DNA of 64,000 nt from Asanoa ferruginea (GCF_003387075.1 NZ_QUMQ01000001.1:2294001-2358000); one strand, 5' to 3'. Positions 23,855 through 33,104 are shown, counted from the first letter of the stretch. Notes: generated by a model from the sequence alone, not told the origin. Program-made: numbers and translations.

Positions 23855-25504
23855 GTGGACAACCCCTACGTCGTTCCCGCCATCGTGGCGGTCACCCTGG
23901 TGACCGTCGGCATCGGCTTCTACGGCCTCAAGCTGGCCCGCACCACCTCCGACTTCCTGGTCGCGTCCCGGATGGTCAGCCCGACCTGGAACGCGGCCGC
24001 GATCGGCGGCGAATACCTGTCGGCGGCCTCGTTCCTCGGGGTGGCCGGCCTGATCCTCAAATACGGCTTCGACGTGCTCTGGTATCCGGTCGGCTTCGCC
24101 GCCGGCTATCTCGCGCTGCTGCTCTTCGTCGCCGCGCCGTTGCGCCGCTCGGGCGCGTTCACTCTGCCCGACTTCTGCGAGCTGCGGCTCGGCTCGCGCC
24201 GGCTGCGCAAGCTGGCGACCGCGTTCGTCGTGTTCATCGGCTGGCTCTACCTGGTGCCGCAACTCCAGGGCGCCGGGCTGACCCTGACCACGGTCACCGG
24301 CCAGCCCTACGCGCTCGGTGCCCTGCTCGTCGGTGCCGTGGTCACGATCAACGTCGCGCTCGGCGGCATGCGGGCGATCACCTTCGTGCAGGCGTTCCAA
24401 TACTGGCTCAAGCTGACCGCGCTGCTGGTGCCCGCGATCTTCCTGCTGCTGCACTGGCAGGCCGACGGGCGCCCGGCGGTCGCCGCCCCGGACGGGCCGG
24501 TCTTCCACAGCGCCACCACCGTCGTGGTCGAGCAACGCGCGACGCTGACCCTTTCCGACGGGTCCACGATGGAGGTGCGCCCCGGCGAGCGGCTCTCCTT
24601 CGACGCCGGCGAGCAGGTGCCCCGCGTCTCCACCGTCGACGACACCCGCGGGCCCGACTGGCTGCTGCCCGGCGACAGCGACCAGGGCCTGTTCGAGACC
24701 TACTCGCTGATCCTGGCGACCTTCCTCGGCACCATGGGTTTACCCCACGTGCTGGTGCGCTTCTATACCAACCCAGACGGCAACGCGGCCAGGCGTACGA
24801 CATTGGTGGTGCTCGGTCTGGTCGGGCTCTTCTATCTGTTGCCCACCCTCTATGGCGTGCTGGGCCGGGTCTACACGCCACAACTGCTGATGACCGGGCG
24901 CACCGATGCCGTCGTCGTGCTGCTGCCCGGCGCCGCCCTCGGCGGCGGACCGGCCGGCCAACTGCTCGCCGCACTGGTGGTGGCCGGCGCGTTCGCCGCG
25001 TTCCTGTCCAGCTCGTCGGGGCTGCTCACCAGCGTCGCGGGCGTGCTCTCCACCGACGTGATCGGCCGCGGCTCGGTGCGCGACTTCCGGCTCGCCACGA
25101 TCTTCGCCGGGGTCGCGCCGATCGTGCTGTCGCTGACCGTCGAGAGCCTCGACGTATCCCAGGTGGTCGGTCTGGCGTTCGCGGTCGCCGCGTCGAGTTT
25201 CTGCCCGTTGCTCGTGCTCGGCATCTGGTGGCGCGGGCTGACCGCGCGCGGCGCCGCGGCCGGTGTGCTGGCCGGTGGTGGCGCGGCCGGGTCGGCGGTG
25301 CTGCTGACCGTGCTCGGCCCGCCGCTGTCGGGCTGGCCGGCGGCGCTGGTCAGTCAGCCGGCGGCGTGGACGGTGCCGCTCGCGTTCGCGGTCATGGTCG
25401 CCGTGTCGCTGGCCAGCCGCAAACGGATCCCCGCCGACGTCGGCGCGGTGATGCTCCGCCTGCACGCGCCGGAAAGCGTGCTCGCCAGCCCCACACGACG
25501 GTGA
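23855..25504 (+). CDS. Sodium:solute symporter, acetate/monocarboxylate type
   Basis: A 549-residue transporter of the SSS family with about 13 helices. The core patterns are present: ASRMVSPTWNAAAIGGEYLSAASF near residues 33-56, LGTMGLPHVLVRFYT, and AFLSSSSGLLTSVAGVLSTDV. Between two helices there is an unusual hydrophilic segment of about 75 residues (roughly 205-280) with acidic beta-like sequence, predicted outside the cell; the second symporter in this window lacks the same content. The GTG start directly follows the stop of the small membrane protein. The substrate is probably a short monocarboxylate, but this is not certain. Confidence 0.87.
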   Translation: MDNPYVVPAIVAVTLVTVGIGFYGLKLARTTSDFLVASRMVSPTWNAAAIGGEYLSAASFLGVAGLILKYGFDVLWYPVGFAAGYLALLLFVAAPLRRSGAFTLPDFCELRLGSRRLRKLATAFVVFIGWLYLVPQLQGAGLTLTTVTGQPYALGALLVGAVVTINVALGGMRAITFVQAFQYWLKLTALLVPAIFLLLHWQADGRPAVAAPDGPVFHSATTVVVEQRATLTLSDGSTMEVRPGERLSFDAGEQVPRVSTVDDTRGPDWLLPGDSDQGLFETYSLILATFLGTMGLPHVLVRFYTNPDGNAARRTTLVVLGLVGLFYLLPTLYGVLGRVYTPQLLMTGRTDAVVVLLPGAALGGGPAGQLLAALVVAGAFAAFLSSSSGLLTSVAGVLSTDVIGRGSVRDFRLATIFAGVAPIVLSLTVESLDVSQVVGLAFAVAASSFCPLLVLGIWWRGLTARGAAAGVLAGGGAAGSAVLLTVLGPPLSGWPAALVSQPAAWTVPLAFAVMVAVSLASRKRIPADVGAVMLRLHAPESVLASPTRR

Positions 25505-25514
25505 CCCGGGCCGA

Positions 25515-25520
25515 TACCGT
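25515..25520 (+). promoter_or_regulatory. Minus-10 TACCGT, leaderless ABC operon
   Basis: TACCGT lies 6 nt before the GTG at 25527. No ribosome site is present. Confidence 0.45.
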
Positions 25521-25526
25521 CAAGGG

Positions 25527-26300
25527 GTGGAAACGACGACGGTGAAGGACGATCGGTTCGCCCTGGTGCTGCGCGGGTTGGCGAAGAGCTTCGACGGCAA
25601 GGTCGCGGTCGGTGGGGTCAACCTCGACGTGCCGGCCGGCTCGTTCTACGGCCTGCTCGGGCCCAACGGCGCCGGCAAGACGACCACGCTGTCGATGGCG
25701 GTCGGGCTGCTGCGCCCCGACCACGGGCAGGCGTGGGTGCTCGGGCACGACGTCTGGGCCGACCCGATCGCGGCCAAGCGGCTCTTCGGCGTGCTGCCCG
25801 ACGGGGTGCGGCTGTTCGACCGGCTCAGCGGCGCCGAGTTGCTGGCCTACCACGGCCTGCTGCGCGGCATGGAGCCCGCGGTGGTCGACCAGCGCGCCCA
25901 GGAACTGCTCGACGTGCTCGCGCTCGCCGACGCCGGCAACACCCTCGTCGTCGACTACTCGGCCGGCATGAAGAAGAAGATCGGGCTGGCCTGCGCACTG
26001 CTGCACGCGCCACGGCTGCTGGTCCTCGACGAGCCGTTCGAAGCCGTCGACCCGGTCGCGGGCGCGCTGATCCGCGACATCCTCCAGCGCTACGTGGTCG
26101 GTGGCGGCACGGTGATCTTCTCCAGTCACGTGATGGAGGTCGTCGAGCGGCTGTGCAGCCACGTCGCGATCCTCGCCGGCGGCGCGATCAAGCAGGTCGG
26201 CCGGCTCGACGAGGTGCGCGGCGACCGCAGCCTCGAAGAGGTGTTCGTCGAGGTCGTCGGCGGGCGCACGGCGACCGGTCAGGAGCTGTCGTGGCTCTGA
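25527..26300 (+). CDS. ABC transporter ATP-binding protein
   Basis: A 257-residue ATPase with Walker A GPNGAGKTTT (about 47-56), a variant signature YSAGMKKKIGLA, Walker B LLVLDEPFE and the switch His in FSSHVMEVVE. The signature begins with S-A-G-M rather than L-S-G-G-Q, as is common in ABC-2 exporters. It pairs with the permease gene that overlaps its 3' end by 10 nt. The substrate is unknown. The promoter is probably leaderless. Confidence 0.92.
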   Translation: METTTVKDDRFALVLRGLAKSFDGKVAVGGVNLDVPAGSFYGLLGPNGAGKTTTLSMAVGLLRPDHGQAWVLGHDVWADPIAAKRLFGVLPDGVRLFDRLSGAELLAYHGLLRGMEPAVVDQRAQELLDVLALADAGNTLVVDYSAGMKKKIGLACALLHAPRLLVLDEPFEAVDPVAGALIRDILQRYVVGGGTVIFSSHVMEVVERLCSHVAILAGGAIKQVGRLDEVRGDRSLEEVFVEVVGGRTATGQELSWL

Positions 26301-27964
26301 CCACCGCCGTGGCCAGCACGCCGCGGCCGGTGACCGCGCGCCACTTCGCCAAGCTCAAGCTCCGCATCACCGGCAACAGCTTCCGTGGCCGGCCGTGGCG
26401 GGTCGCGCTGTTCGCGGTCGGCATCGTGATCGGCCTCTGCTACGCGGCGGCCGGTTTCCTGCTCAGCGCGCTGCCCGGAATCGCCGGCTCGGCCGACGCC
26501 GCGCTGCTGGTGGCCGCCGGTGGCGGCGGCGTGGTCGCGCTGGCCTGGACCCTGCTGCCGCTGGTGTTCTTCGGCGTCGACGAGACGATCGACCCGTCCC
26601 GCTTCGCGCTGCTGCCGTTGCCGCGCCGCACGCTGGTGACCGGGCTGCTGACCGCCGCCCTGATCGGCGTGCCGGCGGCGGCCACGCTGATCGCGACCGC
26701 CGGCCTGGTGCTGTCCGCGGGGGCGCTCAGCGGCGTGGCCGCCGCGCTCGTCGAGGCCGTCGGCGTCGTTCTCGGCCTGGTCTTCTGCGTCGCGGTGAGC
26801 CGGGCGGTGACCAGCGCGTTCGCCAACCTGCTGCGCTCCCGGCGGACCCGCGACCTGGCCGCCGTGCTGCTCGCCGTCACCGCCGCGCTGATCGGTCCCC
26901 TCCAGGTCGTGCTCAACCGGGCGACCACCGACACCGACTGGCGGCGGTTCCTGCCGGCGGCTGAGATCGCCGGTTGGACGCCGTTCGGTGCGCCCTACAC
27001 CGCCGGCTTCGAGGTGGCGTCCGGCCGCTGGTGGGCGGCCCTGCTGAAGATCGTGATCAGCGTGGTCGCGATCGTCGTGCTGATGTGGTGGTGGTCGCGC
27101 ACGCTCGAGTCGGCGATGGTCGGCACGGTCAGCGCCGGGCCGGCCGCCAAGCAGGTCCGCGCCGGCGCGCCGGTCGCGCAACTCTTCCCGGGCGTGCTGT
27201 GGTGGGCCCGGCGCGGCCCGCTCGGCGCCGTCCTCGCCCGCGAGGTGCGTTACTGGTGGCGCGACGCCCGCCGCCGGGCCAACCTGATCACCTTCGCGGT
27301 CGCCGCACTGTTCGTCTCGGCGATGGTCAACTTCGGCAGCGCCATCTGGGGTACGGAACCCGCCAGCGACGTGCAGGCGTCCACCGTCAGCTTCACGCTC
27401 TCGATGATCTTCGTAGGCACGCTGGGTGCGGTCACCCTGGCCAACCAGTTCGGCTACGACGGCACCGCCTACGCCGCTGACGTGGTCGCCGGTGTGCCCG
27501 GCCGGGTCCAGATCGCCGGGCGCGCGGGCGCGTTCTCCATCTACGTACTCCCGTTGGTGGTCTTGATCGCCGTGCTCGTCGGGCTGCTCGTCGGCGAGCC
27601 GGGCTGGATCCCGCTCGGGCTGGGCACCCTGATCGCGACGTTCGGCTGCGGCCTGGCCCTCAACTCGCTGCTGTCGGTGGTCGGCGCCTACGCGCTGCCG
27701 GAGACGTCCAACCCGTTCGCCCTCAACACCGGAGCGGGCCTGGCCCGCGGCCTGTTGAGCACGGTCGCGATCCTGGCCACCGTCGTGCTCGCGGCGCCGA
27801 TGCTGATCGCCACGCTGCTCGCCGGCGACCTCTGGCTCTGGCTCGCGCTGCCGATCGGCCTGCTCTACGGCCTCGGCGCGGCAAGGCTCGGCAGCGTGGT
27901 GGCCGGCGACGTGCTCGACCGGCGGATGCCCGAACTGCTCCTGACGATCACCCCCCGGCGATGA
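26291..27964 (+). CDS. ABC-2-type transporter permease
   Basis: A 557-residue membrane protein with about 12 hydrophobic segments in two halves around a cytoplasmic loop near residues 285-330 (AREVRYWWRDARRRANLITF). The pattern is that of large actinobacterial ABC-2 exporters, whose substrate is seldom known. The GTG start at 26291 lies 5 nt after AGGAG and within the ATPase gene, so translation is coupled. Together the two genes make an exporter with no separate substrate-binding protein. Confidence 0.82.
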   Translation: MALTTAVASTPRPVTARHFAKLKLRITGNSFRGRPWRVALFAVGIVIGLCYAAAGFLLSALPGIAGSADAALLVAAGGGGVVALAWTLLPLVFFGVDETIDPSRFALLPLPRRTLVTGLLTAALIGVPAAATLIATAGLVLSAGALSGVAAALVEAVGVVLGLVFCVAVSRAVTSAFANLLRSRRTRDLAAVLLAVTAALIGPLQVVLNRATTDTDWRRFLPAAEIAGWTPFGAPYTAGFEVASGRWWAALLKIVISVVAIVVLMWWWSRTLESAMVGTVSAGPAAKQVRAGAPVAQLFPGVLWWARRGPLGAVLAREVRYWWRDARRRANLITFAVAALFVSAMVNFGSAIWGTEPASDVQASTVSFTLSMIFVGTLGAVTLANQFGYDGTAYAADVVAGVPGRVQIAGRAGAFSIYVLPLVVLIAVLVGLLVGEPGWIPLGLGTLIATFGCGLALNSLLSVVGAYALPETSNPFALNTGAGLARGLLSTVAILATVVLAAPMLIATLLAGDLWLWLALPIGLLYGLGAARLGSVVAGDVLDRRMPELLLTITPRR

Positions 27965-27968
27965 TGGT

Positions 27969-28493
27969 GTGGTGAACCCGATCGAGCCCGGCGCGCAGAT
28001 CCACGGCACCGACCCCTTCGCCACGCCGGAGCAGGCCCGCTCGCCGATCAGGCGGTTCCGTGGCCGGCTGGCGTCGCCGGTGACGCTGTGGACGGCACCC
28101 GGGCCGGCGGGTTTCACCGTCTCGAGCACCCTGGTTGTCGACGGCGACCCGGGCCGGCTGATCGGGATCCTCGACGACGAGTCCGACCTGTGGGAAGCGG
28201 TGTCCGCGGCAGGCCGGTTCGCGGTCGCACCGCTCACCACCGCACACCGCCAACTCGCCGATCGCTTCGCCGGGCTGATGCCCGCGCCCGGCGGCCTGTT
28301 CCGCAGCGGGGAGTGGACGGAGACGCCGTTCGGCCCGGTGCCCGCCGACGCGGGTGCGTGGGCCGGCTGCCGCCTCGACAGCGCCCGGGAGTTCGGCTGG
28401 GGCCTGCTGGTCGAGGCCACCATCGAGCACGTGGAGATCGTCGGCGACGCGCCGCCACTGATCCACTATCGCGGCCGATATCTCGCCGACTGA
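27969..28493 (+). CDS. Flavin-reductase-like split-barrel protein
   Basis: A 174-residue protein resembling the FMN-binding split-barrel flavin reductase-like family: VTLWTAPGPAGFTVSSTLVVDGDPG is similar to the flavin-binding strand pair, followed by FAVAPLTTAHRQLADRFAG and a C-terminal IHYRGRYL strand. It would bind FMN or FAD and use NAD(P)H, or supply reduced flavin to a monooxygenase. It starts 4 nt after the permease stop, so it is probably co-transcribed with the exporter. GTG 27972 is an equal alternative start. Confidence 0.75.
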   Translation: MVNPIEPGAQIHGTDPFATPEQARSPIRRFRGRLASPVTLWTAPGPAGFTVSSTLVVDGDPGRLIGILDDESDLWEAVSAAGRFAVAPLTTAHRQLADRFAGLMPAPGGLFRSGEWTETPFGPVPADAGAWAGCRLDSAREFGWGLLVEATIEHVEIVGDAPPLIHYRGRYLAD

Positions 28494-28550
28494 CGGCGCA
28501 ACCCGCGCCGGGGGTCAACGGTGTCCTCTCCGGAAACGGGGAGGCAGCCT

Positions 28551-29069
28551 ATGGAGACAGTTGTGCGGGTGGCTAAGCCCGGGGTGAGCGCATCGTTCGA
28601 CGAGTTCTACGCCGCGAACGTCCACCGCCTGATGCTCCAGTTGTACGCGTACACCGCCGACGTCGGCGCGGCGCAGGACGCGGTCCAGGAGGCCTTCACC
28701 CGTGCCTGGGCCCGCTGGGACCGGGTTGCCGACTACGACGAGCCGGCCGCCTGGGTCCGGCGGGTCGCGTTGAACGTTGCCAACAACCGCTGGCGCCGGG
28801 TCCGCGCGGCCCGGGCGCACGCCGGCTACCACCGCGAGGAGGTGGTGGCCGAGCCGAGCCCGGACCGGGTCGCGCTGGCCCGTGCGCTGCGCTCGCTGCC
28901 GGAGAAGCATCGCCGGGCCATCGTGCTGTTCCACATCGCCGACCTCGCGATCGCCGAGATCGCCGCGCAGGAGGGCGTCGCCGAAGGCACGGTCAAGGCC
29001 TGGCTGCACCGCGGCCGGACCGCACTCGCCACATTGCTGACCGAAGACGAGGAGGGGCACCATGACTGA
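28551..29069 (+). CDS. SigE-family ECF sigma factor
   Basis: A 172-residue extracytoplasmic-function sigma factor. Region 2 spans about residues 12-80 (FDEFYAANVHRLMLQLYAYT, then AQDAVQEAFTRAWARWDRV). Region 4 spans about 110-165 (LRSLPEKHRRAIVLFHIADL, IAAQEGVAEGTVKAWLHRGR). It directs RNA polymerase to a small regulon. The ATG at 28551 follows GGGGAGG by 7 nt and was preferred to GTG 28521. The next gene overlaps by 8 nt and encodes a single-pass membrane protein, the usual place of an anti-sigma or dedicated effector. Confidence 0.92.
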   Translation: METVVRVAKPGVSASFDEFYAANVHRLMLQLYAYTADVGAAQDAVQEAFTRAWARWDRVADYDEPAAWVRRVALNVANNRWRRVRAARAHAGYHREEVVAEPSPDRVALARALRSLPEKHRRAIVLFHIADLAIAEIAAQEGVAEGTVKAWLHRGRTALATLLTEDEEGHHD

Positions 29070-29808
29070 CCAGCAACTCGACGAACTGTTCGCGCGATTC
29101 CGTGCTGGCCCACCACTGGCCGCTCCGGCCGGCGCTCACGCTGCCCGGCTGGTCTCCCGGCGCCGCCGGCGGTCGCAGACGGTGGCGGCTGGCGTGCTGA
29201 CCGCCGTCGCGGTTGGCCTGCCGTCGGTGGGCCTCGCGGCCGGCGTGTTCGACCGTCCGCCGGTGAAAGACGGTGCGCTGATCCCCAGCGCCGCCCCGAT
29301 GACCGACGTCACCGGGCCGGGCGCCGCCCTGCCGGCCGTGGCGATGCTGCGGGAGAGCGATCTGCCAGCCGGCTACCGCCACCTGGTTCCCCAGGTCAGC
29401 GAGGACCCGCAGGCGGGCATCGGAGGTCGCTGCTTCGGCCGCGAACCGCTCGGGAACGCCCGGCGCGTTGCGCAGTTCATGCGTGGCGACCACGAGTTTC
29501 TGCAGCAGGTCGTCACCCGGATGGACTCGGCAGCCGCGGCCCAGGACTGGCTTGACGCCCTGCCAGACGTGCTCCGCGGCGACTGCGTCCCGTCACGAAT
29601 CACGGTGGCCGACAGCGGCTTCGCCGGTGCGGGCTCGCTCCTGATCCAGGCCAGGTCCGACATCGGCGAGCCCGGCTTCTATCTCCTCGTCCGGCAGGGC
29701 CCTCTGATCACCCTTATCTCACAGCAGGACCAGACCGACCCCGCCGCGCTGGTCGAGCTCGGCCGGGTCGCCGCCGACCGGCTCTGCGCGGGCACCTCGA
29801 GCTGTTAG
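29062..29808 (+). CDS. Single-pass membrane protein, sigma-factor partner
   Basis: A 248-residue protein. A short cytoplasmic N-terminus (about 1-38, with a run RRRRRSQ) leads to one membrane helix (about 38-60) and an extracytoplasmic domain with two cysteines (GGRCFGRE; GDCVPSR) and a third pair near the C-terminus (LCAGTSSC). The position suggests an anti-sigma factor, but the cytoplasmic part lacks a zinc-binding HxxxCxxC motif and is very short, so it may instead be a sensor or effector protein. AGGAGGGG precedes the ATG. No known family is recognised with confidence. Confidence 0.7.
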   Translation: MTDQQLDELFARFRAGPPLAAPAGAHAARLVSRRRRRSQTVAAGVLTAVAVGLPSVGLAAGVFDRPPVKDGALIPSAAPMTDVTGPGAALPAVAMLRESDLPAGYRHLVPQVSEDPQAGIGGRCFGREPLGNARRVAQFMRGDHEFLQQVVTRMDSAAAAQDWLDALPDVLRGDCVPSRITVADSGFAGAGSLLIQARSDIGEPGFYLLVRQGPLITLISQQDQTDPAALVELGRVAADRLCAGTSSC

Positions 29809-29845
29809 AGATTGGCGCCGTTCAACGGCGTGACCCGCGTCACTG

Positions 29846-29884
29846 GGCGCAGCCACCTGTCCGTTCGGCGCAGGTGGCTGCGCC
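29846..29884 (+). terminator. Terminator of the sigma-factor operon
   Basis: A perfect 14-bp stem (29846-29859 with 29871-29884) around an 11-nt loop, 37 nt after the stop. There is no U-tract. Confidence 0.75.
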
Positions 29885-29979
29885 GCCCGCATTGGGGGTT
29901 CCAGGCCGGCCGCGCCCTTCTTACGGTGCGCGTGTTCAGCCCCTGTCCCACAAACGCCCCTGCGAAGGGTGGTGACCAC

Positions 29980-30351
29980 ATGAGTACCGAGGCGACTGAC
30001 GCCGTCCCCACGGAATCCCCCGAGGACCGGTATCTAGCCGTGCAGAGCTCCCCGGAGTTCGCCGCACTGCGCAAAGCCGTTCGCGGCTTCGTGTTCCCGA
30101 TGACCGTGGCCTTCTTCGTCTGGTACGCGCTCTACGTGATCCTTTCCGCGTACGCGCGTGGCTTCATGGACACCCGAATCGGCGGTAGCCACATCAACGT
30201 GGCGCTGATCTTCGGTCTGCTCCAGTTCGTGTCGACGTTCCTCATCGCCTGGCTCTACTCGCGGTACGCCAGCCGCAACATCGATCCGCTCGCCGACCGG
30301 ATCAAGGACGAGCTGGGGGAGGTGCCCGGTGGAGAGTCACCTCGCGGCTGA
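29980..30351 (+). CDS. DUF485 family membrane protein
   Basis: A 123-residue protein with the DUF485 hallmark: SSPEFAALRKAVRGFVFPMTVAFF leading into the first helix (about 36-58), a short loop with FMDTRIGGSHINVALIFGLLQF, and a second helix followed by YSRYASRNIDPLAD. DUF485 proteins are encoded beside acetate/monocarboxylate symporters and are presumed accessory subunits. AAGGGTGG precedes the ATG at 29980. The 3' end overlaps the symporter gene by 23 nt. Confidence 0.92.
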   Translation: MSTEATDAVPTESPEDRYLAVQSSPEFAALRKAVRGFVFPMTVAFFVWYALYVILSAYARGFMDTRIGGSHINVALIFGLLQFVSTFLIAWLYSRYASRNIDPLADRIKDELGEVPGGESPRG

Positions 30352-32008
30352 GGCCACGACGGGTGGGAACACCGCCCGTACCATCACGATCGTCCTGTTC
30401 CTGATCTTCGTCGCCGCCACGCTGGCGATCACGGTCTGGGCCAGCCGGCAGACCAAGACGGCAACCGACTTCTACGCCGGCGGCCGCTCGTTCTCGGGCT
30501 TCCAGAACGGCCTGGCCATCGGCGGCGACTACATGTCGGCGGCGTCGTTCCTCGGCATCGCCGGGATCATCGCGCTCAACGGCTACGACGGCTTCCTGTA
30601 TTCGATCGGGTTCCTGGTCGCCTGGCTGGTGGCGCTGCTGCTGGTCGCCGAGCTGCTGCGCAACTCGGGCCGCTACACGATGGCCGACGTGCTCGCGTTC
30701 CGGATGCGGCAGAAGCCGGTCCGCACCGCGGCGGCGGTCTCCACGATCACCGTGTCGATCTTCTACTTGCTGGCCCAGATGGTGGGCGCCGGCGCGCTGG
30801 TCGCGCTGCTGCTCGGCATCCGGCCCGGCACGACGTTCATGGGCATGGACGCCGGCGCGGCGAAAATCGCGACCATCATCATGGTCGGCGCGCTGATGAT
30901 CATCTACGTGACCGTGGGCGGCATGAAGGGCACCACCTACGTCCAGATCGTCAAGGCCGTGCTGCTGATGACCGGTGCCCTGGTGATGACGATCCTGGTG
31001 CTGTCGGTCTTCCACTTCAACCTGTCGTCGCTGCTCGGCGACGCGGCGTCGTCGTCCGGCAAGGGTGAGGCGTTCCTCGAACCCGGGCTGCGCTACGGCG
31101 TGGAAGTGGCCGGCAACGCGACGCAGACCTTCTACAACAAGATGGACCTGCTCTCGCTGGGCATCGCCCTGGTGCTCGGCACCGCCGGCCTTCCGCACAT
31201 CCTGATCAGGTTCTACACCGTGCCGACGGCCCGGGCGGCCCGCAAGAGCGTGCTCTGGGCGATCGGCATCATCGGCGTCTTCTACCTGTTCACGCTGGCC
31301 CTGGGCTTCGGTGCCGCGGCGCTGGTCGGCAGCAAGGCGATCACCGCACAGGACAAGGCCGGCAACACCGCGGCGCCACAGCTCGCACAGGAGCTGGGTC
31401 GCCGGTTCCTCGGCGGCGAGACCGGCGGCGCGACCCTGCTGGCGATCATCGCGGCGGTGGCGTTCGCGACCATTCTCGCCGTGGTCGCCGGCCTCACGCT
31501 GGCGTCGTCGTCGAGCCTCGCGCACGACTTCTACGCCAATGTGGTCAAGGACGGCCAGGCGTCTGAGCGGCAGGAGGTCAACGTCGCCCGGATCTCCGCG
31601 CTGGTGATCGGTGCGATCGCGATCCTGTTGTCGATCTTCGCGCAGAACCTCAACGTGGCCTTCCTGGTCGCGCTGGCGTTCGCGGTGGCCGCGTCCGGCA
31701 ACCTGCCGGCGATCCTTTACAGCCTGTTCTGGAAGCGGTTCAACACATCCGGTGCGACCTGGGCGATCTACGGTGGTCTGATCTCCGCCGTGGTGCTGGT
31801 GTTCTTCTCGCCGGTCGTCTCCGGGTCCGCGACCGCGATGTTCTCGAAGTCGGACTGGCAGTGGTTCCCGCTGTCCAACCCGGGTCTGATCTCGATCCCG
31901 TTCGGCTTCTTCTGCGGCTGGCTCGGCACGATCCTGTCCAAGGAGCGCGACGACGCCAAGTACGCGGAACTCGAGGTCCGCTCCCTGACCGGCTCGGGCG
32001 CCCACTAG
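30329..32008 (+). CDS. Cation/acetate symporter (ActP/MctC type)
   Basis: A 559-residue sodium:solute symporter with about 13 helices. The family patterns are FYAGGRSFSGFQNGLAIGGD (about 48-67), AASFLGIAGIIAL, GTAGLPHILIRFYTVP and LTLASSSSLAHDFYANV. It most resembles acetate/propionate/pyruvate permeases. The GTG start lies within the DUF485 gene. It is the second, more canonical, of two such modules in the window. A strong hairpin follows. Confidence 0.92.
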   Translation: MESHLAAEATTGGNTARTITIVLFLIFVAATLAITVWASRQTKTATDFYAGGRSFSGFQNGLAIGGDYMSAASFLGIAGIIALNGYDGFLYSIGFLVAWLVALLLVAELLRNSGRYTMADVLAFRMRQKPVRTAAAVSTITVSIFYLLAQMVGAGALVALLLGIRPGTTFMGMDAGAAKIATIIMVGALMIIYVTVGGMKGTTYVQIVKAVLLMTGALVMTILVLSVFHFNLSSLLGDAASSSGKGEAFLEPGLRYGVEVAGNATQTFYNKMDLLSLGIALVLGTAGLPHILIRFYTVPTARAARKSVLWAIGIIGVFYLFTLALGFGAAALVGSKAITAQDKAGNTAAPQLAQELGRRFLGGETGGATLLAIIAAVAFATILAVVAGLTLASSSSLAHDFYANVVKDGQASERQEVNVARISALVIGAIAILLSIFAQNLNVAFLVALAFAVAASGNLPAILYSLFWKRFNTSGATWAIYGGLISAVVLVFFSPVVSGSATAMFSKSDWQWFPLSNPGLISIPFGFFCGWLGTILSKERDDAKYAELEVRSLTGSGAH

Positions 32009-32033
32009 ATAGAAACCCACGCTGGTCGCGCGA

Positions 32034-32062
32034 GGCCCCGGCGGCGGCACACCGCCGGGGCC
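32034..32062 (+). terminator. Terminator of the symporter operon
   Basis: A perfect 11-bp GC stem (32034-32044 with 32052-32062) and a 7-nt loop, 25 nt after the stop. Confidence 0.75.
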
Positions 32063-32113
32063 CGCGCTCAGCCCTTGGGCAGCCCGGGGCGGGTGGGTGA
32101 TCCGCTCGATCGG

Positions 32114-32119
32114 TAGTGT
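32114..32119 (+). promoter_or_regulatory. Minus-10 TAGTGT, leaderless epimerase gene
   Basis: TAGTGT lies 7 nt before the ATG at 32127. Confidence 0.45.
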
Positions 32120-32126
32120 GGAGCAC

Positions 32127-33104
32127 ATGGTGGTTGCCCAACGTTTCGGAGCCGGTCATCGCGTCCTTGTGACAGGAGGCGCCGGTTTCGTCCCGTCCCA
32201 CCTCATCGACGCCCTTATCGCCCGTAGTTGCACGGTCGTCGCGGTCGACAACTTCGTCACCGGGTCGAAGGAAAACGTCACCCACCTCATCGACAACCCG
32301 CTGTTCGCGCTGGTCGAGGCCGATGTCGCCGACGGGCTGCCGACACACCACCCGGCCCTCGCCGATCGCTTCGACGCGATCCTGCACATGGCGTCGCCGG
32401 CCAGCCCCAAAGACTTCACGACGCTGCCGATCGAGATCCTCCGGGTCGGTTCGATCGCCACGCTGCACCTGCTCGACCGCGCGGTCAACGACGGCGCCCG
32501 GTTCCTGATGGCCTCCACCTCCGAGGCCTACGGCGACCCGCTGGTTCACCCGCAGGTGGAGACCTACTGGGGCAACGTCAACCCGGTCGGCATCCGCAGC
32601 GTCTACGACGAGGCCAAGCGCTTCTCCGAGGCGTCCACGATGGCCTACCACCGCTACCGCGGGCTCGACAGCGCGATCGTGCGCATCTTCAACACCTACG
32701 GCCCGCGGATGCGCCCCGACGACGGCCGGGCGATCCCGACCTTCATCGCGCAGGCGCTGCGTGGCGAGCCGATCACCGTGCACGGCAACGGTGAGCAGAC
32801 CCGGTCGATCTGCTACGTCGACGACCTGGTCCGCGGCATCCTGCTGCTACTCGACTCGACCGAGGCCGGCCCGATCAACTGCGGCGACGAGCACGAGATG
32901 TCCATGCGCGACCTGGCCGAGACGATCGTGCGGCTGACCGGCAGCTCATCGACGGTGACCTTCACGTCACGCACCGCCGACGACCCGGAGATGCGCCGGC
33001 CCGACCTGACGCTGGCCCGCACCAGGCTCGGCTTCGAGCCGGTCACCCCGTTCGAAGACGGCCTGCGCCGCACCATTGACGACTTCCGGCGCCGCGCGAT
33101 CTAG
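32127..33104 (+). CDS. NAD-dependent epimerase/dehydratase, UDP-glucuronate decarboxylase-like
   Basis: A 325-residue extended short-chain dehydrogenase. It shows the NAD-binding start TGGAGFVPSHL, the acidic VDNFVTGS turn, HMASPASPKDF, the catalytic Thr/Ser in STSEAYGD, and Tyr160/Lys164 in SVYDEAKRF, then VRIFNTYGPRM. These are the features of UDP-glucuronate decarboxylases and related nucleotide-sugar enzymes. Oddly, the third glycine of GxxGxxG is Pro23 (codon 32193-32195). The product probably feeds cell-wall or exopolysaccharide synthesis. The substrate is not certain. Confidence 0.85.
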   Translation: MVVAQRFGAGHRVLVTGGAGFVPSHLIDALIARSCTVVAVDNFVTGSKENVTHLIDNPLFALVEADVADGLPTHHPALADRFDAILHMASPASPKDFTTLPIEILRVGSIATLHLLDRAVNDGARFLMASTSEAYGDPLVHPQVETYWGNVNPVGIRSVYDEAKRFSEASTMAYHRYRGLDSAIVRIFNTYGPRMRPDDGRAIPTFIAQALRGEPITVHGNGEQTRSICYVDDLVRGILLLLDSTEAGPINCGDEHEMSMRDLAETIVRLTGSSSTVTFTSRTADDPEMRRPDLTLARTRLGFEPVTPFEDGLRRTIDDFRRRAI

